Positions 1 through 8,650 of a stretch of DNA of 32,000 nucleotides are shown here, piece after piece. Source of the DNA: Bifidobacterium breve (GTDB taxonomy: Bacteria > Actinomycetota > Acidimicrobiia > Acidimicrobiales > Ilumatobacteraceae); assembly GCA_945862045.1 (NCBI GenBank), contig CAMAWR010000019.1, positions 1 to 32,000 of the forward strand, given 5' to 3'. The notes beneath the pieces are model-generated. The model saw only the letters and a program-made list of their open reading frames with translations, ran no database searches and was not told where the DNA came from. Numbering within the stretch: the first letter of the stretch is position 1; every line of letters starts with the position of its first letter. The translations under genes were made by a program, and so were the position numbers.

Positions 1-162
1 TTCAAGGAGCGCACCGACGTGACCGCGGTGCCTGCCATGGGTGTCGTCGCCGAAACCATGGTGGCGCTCGTGCTGGCTGCCGAGGCGCAACGCAAGTTCG
101 GTGGTGACTCGGTCGCAGAGTTCGTGCGCAATGCCCGGGCCTTCGCCGAGTCGCTGCGCTGA
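1..162 (+). CDS. aroC: Chorismate synthase, C-terminal fragment
   Basis: This is the last 53 codons of a gene entering from the left edge, in frame 1, stopping with TGA at 160-162. The peptide contains [20 protein letters not shown], which matches the conserved C-terminal end of chorismate synthase (family pattern: acidic residue, VPA, GVV, E, MVALVLA). The enzyme makes chorismate from 5-enolpyruvylshikimate 3-phosphate, the last step of the shikimate pathway. aroK follows after 5 nt, so aroC, aroK, aroB and aroQ form one cluster. The N-terminal FMN and substrate-binding parts lie outside the window, so function is inferred from this tail and the context. Confidence 0.88.
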   Translation, partial: FKERTDVTAVPAMGVVAETMVALVLAAEAQRKFGGDSVAEFVRNARAFAESLR

Positions 163-167
163 CGGGC

Positions 168-692
168 ATGCCGCGCGTCGTCGTGCTCGTTGGGATGATG
201 GGCTCCGGCAAGACTTCCGTCGGCAAGATCGTGGCGGCCCGCTTGGGTGCGCGTTTCGTCGACACCGATGACCTCGTCGTGGCCACCGCTGGACAAACGG
301 TGCGCGCGATTTTTGCCGAGCAGGGTGAACCAGCGTTCCGCTTGCTCGAGGCCCGCGCATTGGCCGAAGCACTCTCGGCTCGTGATGATGTGGTGGTCGC
401 CGCTGCCGGTGGCACGGTGCTGAGCGACACCAATCGGCAGGCGATACATCAGCATGCCGATGTCGTGGTGTGGCTCGACGCGGATGTCCGAACGTTGGCG
501 GAGCGCGCCAGTCGTGACGTGCACCGTCCGTTGATCGATGGTGACACCACGAGTCGCCTCACCACCCTCAACGACGAGCGCCGCAGTCTTTATGCAAGTG
601 TGGCCGACATGCGCATCGACACCGTCGGTAAGTCGATTGATGACGTCGTGCAATCAGTCGTTGCTGGCGTAGCGCCGGAGCATGCATCATGA
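168..692 (+). CDS. aroK: Shikimate kinase
   Basis: Cytoplasmic shikimate kinase phosphorylates shikimate at the 3-position using ATP. The 174-residue length is typical. The Walker A motif GMMGSGKT is at residues 9-16, the shikimate-binding acidic motif DTD at 32-34, and the Arg of the FRLLE motif at residue 58. The third conserved motif, usually GGG before a hydrophobic residue, reads AGG (80-82), so the first Gly is Ala; this is mild and probably tolerated. The gene starts at ATG 168, 5 nt after aroC, and its stop overlaps the aroB start in ATGA (689-692), which indicates translational coupling. Confidence 0.95.
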   Translation: MPRVVVLVGMMGSGKTSVGKIVAARLGARFVDTDDLVVATAGQTVRAIFAEQGEPAFRLLEARALAEALSARDDVVVAAAGGTVLSDTNRQAIHQHADVVVWLDADVRTLAERASRDVHRPLIDGDTTSRLTTLNDERRSLYASVADMRIDTVGKSIDDVVQSVVAGVAPEHAS

Positions 693-1714
693 CGCGTCGC
701 GTGCGGGTGGCGCTTGGTGAACGCTCGTACGACGTCGTCGTCGGGCGGGGTGCCATCAACGAATTGGGCTCGCTCGTGCCGGGCGACGTGCGGCGGATCG
801 CAATCGTGACGCAGGCGCATCTGGCCATCGATTTGGCTACCCAACTACCCCAGGGTGTCACCGTCTCGCGTCATTTGGTCGGTGACGGCGAAGCACACAA
901 GACGCTGGCCACGATTGAGCGCCTCACCGAAGAATTCGCCGCAGCAGGGCTCACGCGCAACGACCTTGTCATCGGGGTCGGCGGGGGAATGGTCACCGAC
1001 CTGGCCGGGTTCGCAGCGGCATCGTGGCATCGAGGTGTGCGTGTCGTGCATGTGGCCACCACGCTCGTCGGCATGATCGACGCGGCGATCGGTGGCAAGA
1101 CCGGTGTCAATCTCTCGGTCGGCAAGAACTTGGTCGGGGCCTTCTGGCAACCGAGCGGCGTGGTGTGTGACACCGCATATCTCGACACGTTGCCGGCCCG
1201 CGAACAACGTTGTGGAAACGGCGAAATGGCGAAGTACCACTTTCTTACGGGTGATGATCTGTTGGCCCTCGACCTTGCTGCCCGAATTGCCCGATGCGTG
1301 GAGATCAAAGCAGAGATCGTCGGCCTTGACGAACGTGAGTCTGGGCGGCGTGCGGTGCTCAACTATGGGCACACACTCGGACACGCCCTGGAGATCGCCA
1401 GCAATTTTTCGCTGGCCCACGGCGAGTCGGTGGCGGTCGGCATGATGTTTGCTGCTTGTGTTGCTCGCGCGCTTGGGCGAGTCGACGACGCGCGAGTTGC
1501 CAAACACCGCGCGGTGATCGTTGACCACTATGGGTTGTCCATCGCGATGCCCGCCGGTGTGCGGCGAGCGCGACTCATCGAGTTGATGCACCAGGACAAA
1601 AAAGCCATTGACGGTCTCACTTTCGTGTTGGACGGCGTGCACGGCATCGAGACGGTGCGGGGTGTCACAACCGCGGCACTGGACGCAGCCTTCGACGCCC
1701 TCTTAGTAACCTGA
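689..1714 (+). CDS. aroB: 3-dehydroquinate synthase
   Basis: AroB converts DAHP to 3-dehydroquinate using NAD and a divalent metal, the second step of the shikimate pathway. The glycine-rich NAD motif GGGMVTDLAGF is at residues 98-108 and the GGKTGVN loop at about 135-141. The expected metal ligands are present: Glu179 in the GEMAKY segment, His228 in NYGHTLGHA and His244 in AHGESVAVGM. At 341 residues the protein is slightly shorter than the usual 350-370; the shortfall appears to lie in the helical stretch between about residues 183 and 205. It overlaps aroK by 4 nt. Confidence 0.95.
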   Translation: MTRRVRVALGERSYDVVVGRGAINELGSLVPGDVRRIAIVTQAHLAIDLATQLPQGVTVSRHLVGDGEAHKTLATIERLTEEFAAAGLTRNDLVIGVGGGMVTDLAGFAAASWHRGVRVVHVATTLVGMIDAAIGGKTGVNLSVGKNLVGAFWQPSGVVCDTAYLDTLPAREQRCGNGEMAKYHFLTGDDLLALDLAARIARCVEIKAEIVGLDERESGRRAVLNYGHTLGHALEIASNFSLAHGESVAVGMMFAACVARALGRVDDARVAKHRAVIVDHYGLSIAMPAGVRRARLIELMHQDKKAIDGLTFVLDGVHGIETVRGVTTAALDAAFDALLVT

Positions 1715-1719
1715 AACGC

Positions 1720-2172
1720 ATGCCAACAACCAAGGGACGCATCCTTGTGTTGCACGGGCCGAACCTCAATCTGCTCGGTACGCGTGAACCTTCCGTCTAT
1801 GGCACCGCCACGCTCGCCGATCATGTCGCGCGCGCAACCGCGACCGGCGAACGTCTCGGCTACGGCATCCACAGTGAGCAAACCAACGACCTCACCACGA
1901 TGATCGGCTTCGTGCAGAATGCCGGCAGCACCTACGCAGGCATCGTGCTCAATGCCGGTGCGTTCACCCATTTTGCCTGGAGTCTGCACGACGCGTTGAA
2001 GAGCGTCGGAGTACCCGTCGTCGAAGTGCATCTGTCGAACCCCGCTGCACGCGAACCATGGCGCCACGAGAGCGTCATTGCACCCGTGGCAATCGGCACG
2101 ATTGCCGGCTTCGGTGGCGAGTCGTATGTGCTCGGCGTCGAAGCACTGGTACGTCATCTGGAGCCAGCATGA
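1720..2172 (+). CDS. aroQ: 3-dehydroquinate dehydratase, type II
   Basis: This is the small dodecameric type II dehydroquinase, which dehydrates 3-dehydroquinate to 3-dehydroshikimate. The 150-residue length is standard. The N-terminal motif HGPNLNLLGTREPSVYG carries the catalytic Arg22 and Tyr27. The C-terminal HLSNP segment and the WRHESVIAP segment carry the catalytic His116. The start is ATG 1720. A TANNNT hexamer (TAACCT, 1707-1712) lies 7 nt upstream, so a secondary leaderless-type start is possible, although aroB ends only 5 nt earlier. The stop overlaps the next start in ATGA (2169-2172). Confidence 0.95.
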   Translation: MPTTKGRILVLHGPNLNLLGTREPSVYGTATLADHVARATATGERLGYGIHSEQTNDLTTMIGFVQNAGSTYAGIVLNAGAFTHFAWSLHDALKSVGVPVVEVHLSNPAAREPWRHESVIAPVAIGTIAGFGGESYVLGVEALVRHLEPA

Positions 2173-3290
2173 CCGCACTGCCACCCCTGTCGGTCACGGG
2201 TCGCGATCGGCTCGTGCGGGAAGAACTTGCCGAGCGCGGTGCGCCGGACACGCTCATGGTGTTCGACCTCAACAACATTCGCTGGCTGACCGGCTTCACC
2301 GGTTCGGCTGGCACACTCATCGTGCGTCGGGACGAAATGGTATTCGTGACCGACGGTCGCTACGGAGAACAGGCGCGGCATCAAATCGAGTCGTCGGGTG
2401 CCTCGGCACGTGTGGTGGTTGGTACGACTGCAGCCGCACTACGCGAAGGCCTCGAGCAGTCGTTGCTCGCCGCACAGGGTGTGGCTGTCGACCCCGGCGA
2501 GGTCACCCACGCGCAGTTCGAAACGTTGCAAGGTCAAGCCGGCACACAACTGGTCACGGTGGCCGGCGTGGTGCCGCAGCTGCGCCGTCGTAAATCGTCG
2601 GCTGAGATCGCCCGCATGAAAAAAGCCGCGGCCTGCACCGATGCGGCACTCGCCGAATGTGTGCCGATGATGTCGAACCGTGTCACCGAACGTGATGTGC
2701 GGGACGAACTCGAATATCGCATGCGTCGTCATGGTGCTGACGGCCCGAGTTACGACACGATCGTGGCCACCGGGGCGAACGGGGCGCGTCCACACCACCG
2801 CCCCACGGCAACCGTCATCGAGGATGGCCATCTTGTGGTCATCGACGTCGGCGCACTCGTCGACGGATACCACTCGGATATGACCCGCACGTACCTGATC
2901 GGTGATGTCGACCCGTTGCTGCGCACGATGCACGATGTGGTGTGCGAGTCGCAACTCGCCGGCCTTGCCGCGGTTCGTGCCGGTGTCACTGCCGGGGACG
3001 TCGACAAGGTGTGTCGCGACGTCATCGTGGCTGCCGGCTTTGGCAGCGAATTCATCCACTCGACGGGGCACGGTGTTGGATTACAGATTCACGAACAACC
3101 ATGGGTGCGCACGGCCATGCCCGAGGCGTTGCAAACTGGTGAGGTAGTCACCGTCGAACCTGGCATCTATCGTGGAGGGCTCGGCGGTGTGCGAATTGAG
3201 GACCTCGTGGTCGTCACTGACACCGGCTGCGACATACTCACCGAATCACCAAAGGACATCTCGTGCCTGCAATTAGCACCAACGAACTAA
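2169..3290 (+). CDS. Xaa-Pro (aminopeptidase P family) M24 metallopeptidase
   Basis: This is a 373-residue creatinase-fold peptidase expected to cleave N-terminal residues ahead of proline, or Xaa-Pro dipeptides. The N-terminal part (about 1-135) is the creatinase N-domain with the [13 protein letters not shown] segment. The C-terminal pita-bread domain has all five metal ligands: Asp226 (VIDVG), Asp237 (HSDMTRTY), His301 (STGHGVGL), Glu330 (VEPGIY) and Glu344 (VRIED). I start it at ATG 2169, overlapping the aroQ stop; the reading frame stays open upstream but that would lie inside aroQ. The order dehydroquinase, M24 peptidase, efp also occurs in Bacillus subtilis (yqhS-yqhT-efp). Its exact substrate cannot be told from sequence. 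Confidence 0.9.
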   Translation: MTALPPLSVTGRDRLVREELAERGAPDTLMVFDLNNIRWLTGFTGSAGTLIVRRDEMVFVTDGRYGEQARHQIESSGASARVVVGTTAAALREGLEQSLLAAQGVAVDPGEVTHAQFETLQGQAGTQLVTVAGVVPQLRRRKSSAEIARMKKAAACTDAALAECVPMMSNRVTERDVRDELEYRMRRHGADGPSYDTIVATGANGARPHHRPTATVIEDGHLVVIDVGALVDGYHSDMTRTYLIGDVDPLLRTMHDVVCESQLAGLAAVRAGVTAGDVDKVCRDVIVAAGFGSEFIHSTGHGVGLQIHEQPWVRTAMPEALQTGEVVTVEPGIYRGGLGGVRIEDLVVVTDTGCDILTESPKDISCLQLAPTN

Positions 3291-3826
3291 AGAACGGTCT
3301 CACGCTCGAACTCGAAAAGGGTTTGTTCAGTATCGTCGACTTTCAGCACGTAAAACCCGGCAAGGGTGGTGCGTTCGTGCGCACCAAGTTGCGCAACGTG
3401 CGAACAGGCGCGGTCATTGAGCGCACCTTCAACGCCGGCGTGCGTGTCGAGCAGGCGATTATTGATCGTCGCGACATGCAATTCCTCTACAAAGAGGGGG
3501 AAGATTTCGTCTTCATGGACACCGATACCTACGAACAGATCAACGTACAGCCCGTCACCTTGGGCGACGCAGTCGACTATCTCGTCGAATCAGCCACGGC
3601 ACAGATTGCGTTGTACGGCACCGAAATCGTGCAGGTGGAGATTCCGGCGTCGGTCGAATTGAATATCGCCCAAACCGAACCGGGAATCCAGGGCGACCGT
3701 GTGTCGGGCGCACGTAAACCCGCCACGTTGGAGACCGGCAAGGTCATTCAGGTGCCGCTGTTTGTCAACATTGGTGACCGCGTGAAGGTGGATACTCGCT
3801 CGGGCGAGTACGTCACCCGAGTCTGA
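3263..3826 (+). CDS. efp: Translation elongation factor P
   Basis: EF-P binds ribosomes stalled at proline stretches and promotes peptide bond formation. The 187-residue length and three-domain layout are normal. The tip of domain I has the loop [10 protein letters not shown], with Lys34 at the position that is modified in many bacteria. The C-terminal domain ends with the usual pattern around [24 protein letters not shown]. The start is GTG 3263, lying 28 nt inside the end of the preceding peptidase gene, supported by the AAAGGA ribosome-binding site at 3251-3256 and by the family N-terminus (ISTNELKNG). The neighbouring peptidase has proline-related specificity, a recurrent pairing. Confidence 0.96.
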   Translation: MPAISTNELKNGLTLELEKGLFSIVDFQHVKPGKGGAFVRTKLRNVRTGAVIERTFNAGVRVEQAIIDRRDMQFLYKEGEDFVFMDTDTYEQINVQPVTLGDAVDYLVESATAQIALYGTEIVQVEIPASVELNIAQTEPGIQGDRVSGARKPATLETGKVIQVPLFVNIGDRVKVDTRSGEYVTRV

Positions 3827-3835
3827 TTGCGCTCA

Positions 3836-4384
3836 ATGCCCGACAACACGTCCGATAACACGACCGATGACACGACTGATGACACGACTGATGACACGAC
3901 TGATGACATAGTCGCCAATCTCGCGCAGGCAGGCAACGATGACTCTGACTGGAATCGTGAATTTGATCCACGTTCCGATGCCCGCGAGCGGGCGCTGAAC
4001 ATCCTGTTTGAAGCCGACCTCCGTGCCGTTGATCCGAAAGAGGTCGTGGCGCGAATGCAGGTGACCATCGATAATTTGACCGACCTCTTGGTGGTTGGGG
4101 CAGCCGAGCATCGCACGCGTATCGACGAATTGATCTCCAGCCATAGTCATGCGTGGACGATTGAGCGCATGGCCACAACCGACCGCAACGTGCTGCGCCT
4201 CGCAACCTACGAGTTGATTGATCGAAGCGAGATTCCCACCGCTGTCATCATCAATGAGGCGGTGGAACTCGCGAAGCGCTACGGCACCGATGACTCCGGA
4301 CGCTTCGTGAACGGTTTGTTGTCGGCGATTGCCCGCACGACACGTGAGGGTGGAGCACCGACACCCGCACCAATCCGCGACTAG
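3836..4384 (+). CDS. nusB: Transcription antitermination factor NusB with a repetitive acidic N-terminal extension
   Basis: NusB pairs with ribosomal protein S10 on boxA RNA to allow antitermination in rRNA operons. The helical NusB domain spans about residues 47-170: it opens at SDARERALNILFEAD, has the central TDRNVLRLATYEL segment, and ends with the conserved INEAVELAKRYGTDDSGRFVNGLL motif. The first 45 residues are not part of the fold. They are a low-complexity acidic tail (DNTSDNTTDDTTDD pattern) encoded by a 12-bp tandem repeat at 3845-3904. I prefer ATG 3836 over the TTG at 3827 immediately after the efp stop. The domain could equally be translated from a later start, so the tail's expression is not certain. 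Confidence 0.92.
   Translation: MPDNTSDNTTDDTTDDTTDDTTDDIVANLAQAGNDDSDWNREFDPRSDARERALNILFEADLRAVDPKEVVARMQVTIDNLTDLLVVGAAEHRTRIDELISSHSHAWTIERMATTDRNVLRLATYELIDRSEIPTAVIINEAVELAKRYGTDDSGRFVNGLLSAIARTTREGGAPTPAPIRD
3845..3904 (+). repeat. 12-bp in-frame tandem repeat in the 5' part of nusB
   Basis: Five head-to-tail 12-bp units are present: AACACGTCCGAT, AACACGACCGAT, then three identical copies of GACACGACTGAT, with a partial sixth (GACATA) after them. The unit keeps the reading frame and encodes NTSD, NTTD, then DTTD three times. The last three copies are identical while the first two have drifted, as expected of recent slippage expansion. Confidence 0.93.
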
Positions 4385-4393
4385 AACTGGCCC

Positions 4394-5848
4394 ATGGCTG
4401 GCGACCTGCGCACGGCAATCAACGGCCTACGACGCAGGGCCGGCTTCTTCACCGTCTGGCATGTGATTGCCGCATTGCTCGCCGTGGTGTACACCGTCTG
4501 GCTGGCTGCCCGCACGACTCGCGATCACTTCGGGCTCGGCACATCGGCGTACGACTTCGGGTTGTACGACCAAGGTGTGTGGTTGCTGTCGCAGGGCAAA
4601 GCACCATTCGTCACGCTGATGGGTCGCAACCTTTTTGGTGATCACACCTCGTTCATCTTGTTGCCGCTCGCACCGCTGTATTGGTTCATTCATTCCACGG
4701 GCCTGCTCTTCGTCGTGCAGGCGATGGCGTTGGGCATTGGTGCCCTGCCGATTTGGAAAGTTGCCCGGCAGTTGCTCCAATCACCCCCGATGGCTTGTGT
4801 AGCGGTGGTGGCGTATCTCGCGCATCCGGCACTCACCTATACAGGACGGGAAAATTTCCATCCGGACGCCGTACTTGCCCCACTCATTGGCTGGGCGATC
4901 TATGGCGCACTCGGCCAGCGCTGGATGCAGTACACCGCGGCGGTGATCCTCGTACTTTTGGTCAGGGAAGACACTGCACTGTTCGTCATGGCGCTCGGTC
5001 TGTGGGTCGCCCTGCGTCGTGATCGACGCATCGGTTTGATCACCCTGTTGGGTTCCCTGTGGTTTGCAATCATCATGCTCTTTGCGATGATGCGCGGCAT
5101 CGTCGGAGTACCGTATCGCAATGAGTGGCGGCTGCCGTTCGGCGGTTTTGGGGGGCTCGTGCGCACCACGTTCACGCGACCCGACAAGTTGATTCGCCAC
5201 CTCATCGCCGGGGAGCGTCCGTTGTATGTGCTTCAACTGCTCGCACCGGTTGCGTTCATTGCGTTGCTGCGACCCGAGATTGCGCTGTTGGGCACGCTGC
5301 CGCTGTTGTCCAATTTGGTCAGCACCTTCTGGTATCAACATCAAATTGAGTACCACTACGCCGTGCAGTTCGTGCCAATCATCGTGATCGGTGCAATGTA
5401 CGCAATCTCGCGGGTGGCCGAGCACGCCCGCGTGTGGTTGGTATCACTCGTTTTGGTGGGAAGCCTCGGTTGTGCATGGGTCTGGACACCGTTGCCGTTC
5501 ATGCGCACGCAGATGGCCACTCGATCGCCGTCTCACCCTTCGGTCGCGGCTGCGCACGAGGCGATGAACGAGATTCCGAACGATGCCGTGGTTGCCGCAT
5601 TCCACACGCTGACGGCCCACATGGCGCGACGCGAGCAGGTGTATGTGTTCCCGACGCCGTTTCGCCGGGTGTTGTACGGGCCCAATGTGTTCGCCAAGGG
5701 TGATCGATTGGCATTCGCTGACACGGTGCAATACGTGATCCTCCCGCGCGAACTGACCGGCGAGGTCGAGGTCGACTGGCAGCGCGAACGAATCTTTTAC
5801 GCCGTCATCTTCGGCAATGATTGGTGGACGGTGTACAAGCGGTTATGA
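4394..5848 (+). CDS. DUF2079 family polytopic membrane protein
   Basis: This 484-residue hydrophobic protein has about ten predicted transmembrane segments; the first is at about residues 22-38 (WHVIAALLAVVYTVWLAA). It belongs to the DUF2079 family of uncharacterised membrane proteins, which look like GT-C-type glycosyltransferases. Family hallmarks visible are AYDFGLYDQGVW after the first helix, GDHTSFILLPLAPLYW, and NFHPDAVLAPLIGWAIYG. The conserved acidic and His residues facing the outside fit a lipid-linked sugar transferase, but that is an inference and no substrate can be named. It starts 9 nt after nusB. Its last codons contain the promoter of the pyr operon (5821-5849). Confidence 0.82.
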   Translation: MAGDLRTAINGLRRRAGFFTVWHVIAALLAVVYTVWLAARTTRDHFGLGTSAYDFGLYDQGVWLLSQGKAPFVTLMGRNLFGDHTSFILLPLAPLYWFIHSTGLLFVVQAMALGIGALPIWKVARQLLQSPPMACVAVVAYLAHPALTYTGRENFHPDAVLAPLIGWAIYGALGQRWMQYTAAVILVLLVREDTALFVMALGLWVALRRDRRIGLITLLGSLWFAIIMLFAMMRGIVGVPYRNEWRLPFGGFGGLVRTTFTRPDKLIRHLIAGERPLYVLQLLAPVAFIALLRPEIALLGTLPLLSNLVSTFWYQHQIEYHYAVQFVPIIVIGAMYAISRVAEHARVWLVSLVLVGSLGCAWVWTPLPFMRTQMATRSPSHPSVAAAHEAMNEIPNDAVVAAFHTLTAHMARREQVYVFPTPFRRVLYGPNVFAKGDRLAFADTVQYVILPRELTGEVEVDWQRERIFYAVIFGNDWWTVYKRL

Positions 5849-5849
5849 T
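5821..5849 (+). promoter_or_regulatory. Predicted sigma70-type promoter of the pyr operon
   Basis: TTGGTG (5821-5826) is followed after exactly 17 bp by TATGAT (5844-5849), one mismatch from the TATAAT consensus. It overlaps the last codons and stop of the DUF2079 gene. Transcription would begin near 5856, giving a leader of about 45 nt that contains the PyrR-binding hairpin and ends at pyrR GTG 5902. Confidence 0.6.
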
Positions 5850-5865
5850 ACGCCAGACCGTAAAA

Positions 5866-5883
5866 CGAGTCCCGTGAGGCTCG
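5866..5883 (+). promoter_or_regulatory. PyrR-binding RNA hairpin upstream of pyrR
   Basis: The segment reads CGAGTCCCGTGAGGCTCG. Its core AGTCCCGTGAGGCT (5868-5881) fits the PyrR binding-loop consensus AGTCCNGNGAGGYT at every position. The flanking CGAG and CTCG pair to close the stem. It ends 7 nt before the AGGAG ribosome-binding site (5891-5895) of pyrR, and no terminator hairpin with a U-run follows. This points to translational repression of the operon by UMP/UTP-bound PyrR, as described in Mycobacterium smegmatis, rather than Bacillus-type attenuation. Confidence 0.88.
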
Positions 5884-5901
5884 AACGGACAGGAGACTGA
5901 T

Positions 5902-6423
5902 GTGGGCAACATTGTGATGTCGGCCGACGACGTCAGGCGCGCTATCACCCGCATCTCCCACGAAATTCTCGAGCGCCAACAGGGTGCTGACAAATTGGTG
6001 ATCGTCGGTCTGCAACGCGGCGGTGCCTGGCTCGCTGACGCGATCGGCACGGCGATCAATCAGATCGAGCCGCAGGCTGGTGTGCCGGTTGGTTACATCG
6101 ACGTGAGCATGCATCGCGACGATATTGGCTTGCGTCCTGTGGTGCCTGGCGCCATCAGTCGCATCAGCTTCGCCGTCGATGGCAGCACGGTGGTGCTCGT
6201 CGACGACGTGCTGTTCACCGGGCGCACGGTGCGCGCGGCACTCGAAGGTATCAACGCCTACGGACGTCCGCGGGCCGTGCAACTTGCAGTGCTCATCGAT
6301 CGTGGGCATCGTGAATTGCCGATTCGCCCCGACTATGTCGGCAAGAACCTGCCGACACACATCGACGACGACGTGCGTGCGACCGAGGCCGGTGTCGTGA
6401 TCACCAATCAGGTGGCGCCATGA
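5902..6423 (+). CDS. pyrR: Bifunctional pyr operon regulator / uracil phosphoribosyltransferase
   Basis: PyrR senses UMP/UTP and binds a hairpin in pyr mRNA; many members also convert uracil and PRPP to UMP. The protein is 173 residues, normal for the family. The PRPP-binding motif VVLVDDVLFTGRTVRAAL covers about residues 97-114, and the N-terminal GLQRGGAWLA segment (37-45) matches the family. The start is GTG 5902, set by the AGGAG site at 5891-5895; the ATG two bases earlier is in a frame that stops at once. It is the first gene of the operon, directly behind a matching PyrR-binding hairpin, so it should regulate its own synthesis. The stop overlaps pyrB in ATGA (6420-6423). Confidence 0.95.
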   Translation: MGNIVMSADDVRRAITRISHEILERQQGADKLVIVGLQRGGAWLADAIGTAINQIEPQAGVPVGYIDVSMHRDDIGLRPVVPGAISRISFAVDGSTVVLVDDVLFTGRTVRAALEGINAYGRPRAVQLAVLIDRGHRELPIRPDYVGKNLPTHIDDDVRATEAGVVITNQVAP

Positions 6424-7367
6424 AGCACCTGCGCAGTATCGACGAACTGGGTCACGATGGTTTGGTGCGACTCTTGAATCTCACCCAACACATGGTCGAG
6501 GTGAATCGTCGCCCGATTCCCAAGGTGCCGGCGTTGCGTGGGCGCACCGTGGTGAGCCTGTTCTTCGAGGACTCCACTCGCACGCGTCTGTCGTTCGAAA
6601 CCGCCGCCAAGCGCTTGTCGGCCGACACGATGACGTTCAGCGTCTCGACGTCGAGCGTGAACAAGGGCGAGAGTCTGCGCGACACCGTCGAAACCATCAC
6701 CGACATGGGTGTCGATGCCTTCGTGATTCGTCACAAGTCGACGGGCACCCCTTGGCAGATCAGCGAGTGGACCACTGCCTCAGTGGTGAACGCCGGCGAC
6801 GGCTGGCACCAACATCCGACCCAGGCACTCGTGGACTGCTTCACGGTGCGCGAAGCTCTCGGTGTCGAACGCTTCGACGGGCTGACCCTCACGATCGTCG
6901 GCGACATCAAGCACAGTCGTGTGGCGCGCAGCAACATCAGCGCGTTCAGCATGCTCGGGGCCAAAGTGGTGCTCGTGGCACCGCCGACACTGCTGCCGCC
7001 CGATGTTGCGCACTGGCCCGTGGAGGTGTCGAACCGTCTTGATGACGTGCTGGCGCGCACCGATATTTTGTACATGTTGCGGTTGCAGAGCGAGCGCATG
7101 GCGCAGGGTCATGTGCCGAACTTGCGCGAGTACGCCGAGTTGTTCGGGCTTGATGCCAAACGGGTTGCCAAGTTGCCGACGCGTGCCGTGGTCATGCATC
7201 CAGGCCCGATGAATCGCGGTGTGGAAATGCTCGTTGACCCATCGACGTTGCCGAATTCGCTGATTCATCAACAGGTGTCGAACGGTGTAGCAGTGCGTAT
7301 GGCGGTGCTCTTTGACCTGCTCGCCGGCGAGTCGTCGGCGGCCAATTTGCAGCAGGTGACCCCATGA
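6420..7367 (+). CDS. pyrB: Aspartate carbamoyltransferase catalytic subunit
   Basis: PyrB condenses carbamoyl phosphate with aspartate, the committed step of pyrimidine synthesis. The protein has 315 residues. The carbamoyl-phosphate motif FFEDSTRTRLSFE is at residues 48-60 (STRTR at 52-56). The HPTQALVD motif, the KHSRVARSN segment and the aspartate-binding HPGPMNRGVE motif follow in order. No regulatory subunit gene (pyrI) is adjacent, which is usual in Gram-positive bacteria, where control is at expression level through PyrR. It overlaps pyrR and pyrC by 4 nt each. Confidence 0.96.
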   Translation: MKHLRSIDELGHDGLVRLLNLTQHMVEVNRRPIPKVPALRGRTVVSLFFEDSTRTRLSFETAAKRLSADTMTFSVSTSSVNKGESLRDTVETITDMGVDAFVIRHKSTGTPWQISEWTTASVVNAGDGWHQHPTQALVDCFTVREALGVERFDGLTLTIVGDIKHSRVARSNISAFSMLGAKVVLVAPPTLLPPDVAHWPVEVSNRLDDVLARTDILYMLRLQSERMAQGHVPNLREYAELFGLDAKRVAKLPTRAVVMHPGPMNRGVEMLVDPSTLPNSLIHQQVSNGVAVRMAVLFDLLAGESSAANLQQVTP

Positions 7368-8650
7368 CACCGACCGGTCGAGTCGTGTTGCAGGGTGGTC
7401 GCGTCGTCGACTCACGCGGTGAACGACGTGCCGATGTGGCGGTCGACGATGGTGTGGTCGTCGAGGTGGGCGAACACCTCGTTGGCGGTCGGGTCATTGA
7501 TGCCACCAATTGTGTGGTGGCGCCGGGCTTCGTCGATTTGCATGCCCATCTGCGTGAACCGGGCAAGGAAGAAGCAGAGACGATCGAAACAGGCAGTCGG
7601 GCCGGCGCCATGGGTGGCTACACCGCGCTCGTTGCCATGCCGAACACCGATCCACCGCACGACAGCGTTGCAGTGATCAACTTCGTGCGTGAGCAGGGCA
7701 AACGCGCGGGGCTCGTCGACGTGGTGCCCAGTGGATGCATCACGCTCGGACGAAACGGTGAGGCACTGGCCCCGATGGCCGAACTCGCTGCTGTGGGGGT
7801 GCGCATCTTCACCGATGACGGCAACGGTGTGCAGGACGAACTGCTCATGCGTCACGCGATGGAATACGGCAAGGGTCTCGGCATCACGCTCGCCCAACAC
7901 TGCGAGGTGGCCACGCTGACGAAAGGTGCGGTGATGAACGAATGCCAATGCTGCACCTCGCTCGGGCTACCAGGTTGGCCATCGATTGCCGAAGAGCTCA
8001 TGGTGTTTCGCGACATTGAGTTGGCCCGGCTCACCGGTGCACGGATGCATTTCCTGCATTTGTCGACTGCCCGCAGCGTCGAGCTGGTGCGGGCCGCCAA
8101 GCGTGACGGCTTGCCCATCACCGCCGAGGTGACACCGCATCATCTGGCACTCGACGAGACGCGTCTCGCCACGTTCGACACGGTGTACAAGGTGAACCCG
8201 CCGTTGCGCTCGCCGGCCGACATCGCCGCCTTGCGCGCCGGTGTCATCGATGGCACGATCGACGCGATTGCCACCGATCACGCACCACATCCGCGTCGTG
8301 ATAAAGAGCTGTCGCTTGATCAGGCGCCGTTCGGCATGCTGGGCCTCGAAACTGCGCTCGGTGTGGCGCTCGGTGTGCTGCAGGTAGATCTCACGCACTT
8401 GGTGCGCGTCATGTCGATCAATCCGGCGCGCATCGCCGGCATCGCAGATCGCCACGGCCGTGACATCGACACCGGTGCACCGGCCAACCTCGTGGTCTTT
8501 GATCCGACCGTTGCCTGGCAGGTGGCACCTGATTCGCTGGCCAGCAAGAGCCGCAACACTCCGTATGTCGGCATGACCTTGCGCGGCAAGGTGCGCCACA
8601 CGATGTTCAACGGCACGTTCACCGTGCTTGATGGTGCAGCACAGCGATGA
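7364..8650 (+). CDS. pyrC: Dihydroorotase (class I)
   Basis: PyrC cyclises carbamoyl-aspartate to dihydroorotate. The 428-residue length fits the class I amidohydrolase type. The first metal motif is FVDLHAHLREPG, with His60 and His62; a GYTALVAMPNTDPP substrate segment follows, and the catalytic Asp305 sits in ATDHAPHPRRDKE. Metal-binding His residues are also visible in LAQHCEV and LHLSTARS. It sits between pyrB and carA with 4-nt overlaps on both sides, so it is made from the PyrR-controlled transcript. Confidence 0.96.
   Translation: MTPTGRVVLQGGRVVDSRGERRADVAVDDGVVVEVGEHLVGGRVIDATNCVVAPGFVDLHAHLREPGKEEAETIETGSRAGAMGGYTALVAMPNTDPPHDSVAVINFVREQGKRAGLVDVVPSGCITLGRNGEALAPMAELAAVGVRIFTDDGNGVQDELLMRHAMEYGKGLGITLAQHCEVATLTKGAVMNECQCCTSLGLPGWPSIAEELMVFRDIELARLTGARMHFLHLSTARSVELVRAAKRDGLPITAEVTPHHLALDETRLATFDTVYKVNPPLRSPADIAALRAGVIDGTIDAIATDHAPHPRRDKELSLDQAPFGMLGLETALGVALGVLQVDLTHLVRVMSINPARIAGIADRHGRDIDTGAPANLVVFDPTVAWQVAPDSLASKSRNTPYVGMTLRGKVRHTMFNGTFTVLDGAAQR

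Noticed and set aside
1-433. Long minus-strand open frame opposite aroC and aroK
   Set aside because: It is a high-GC shadow frame, low in complexity (Ala, Arg, Thr, Ser) and antisense to two recognised genes.
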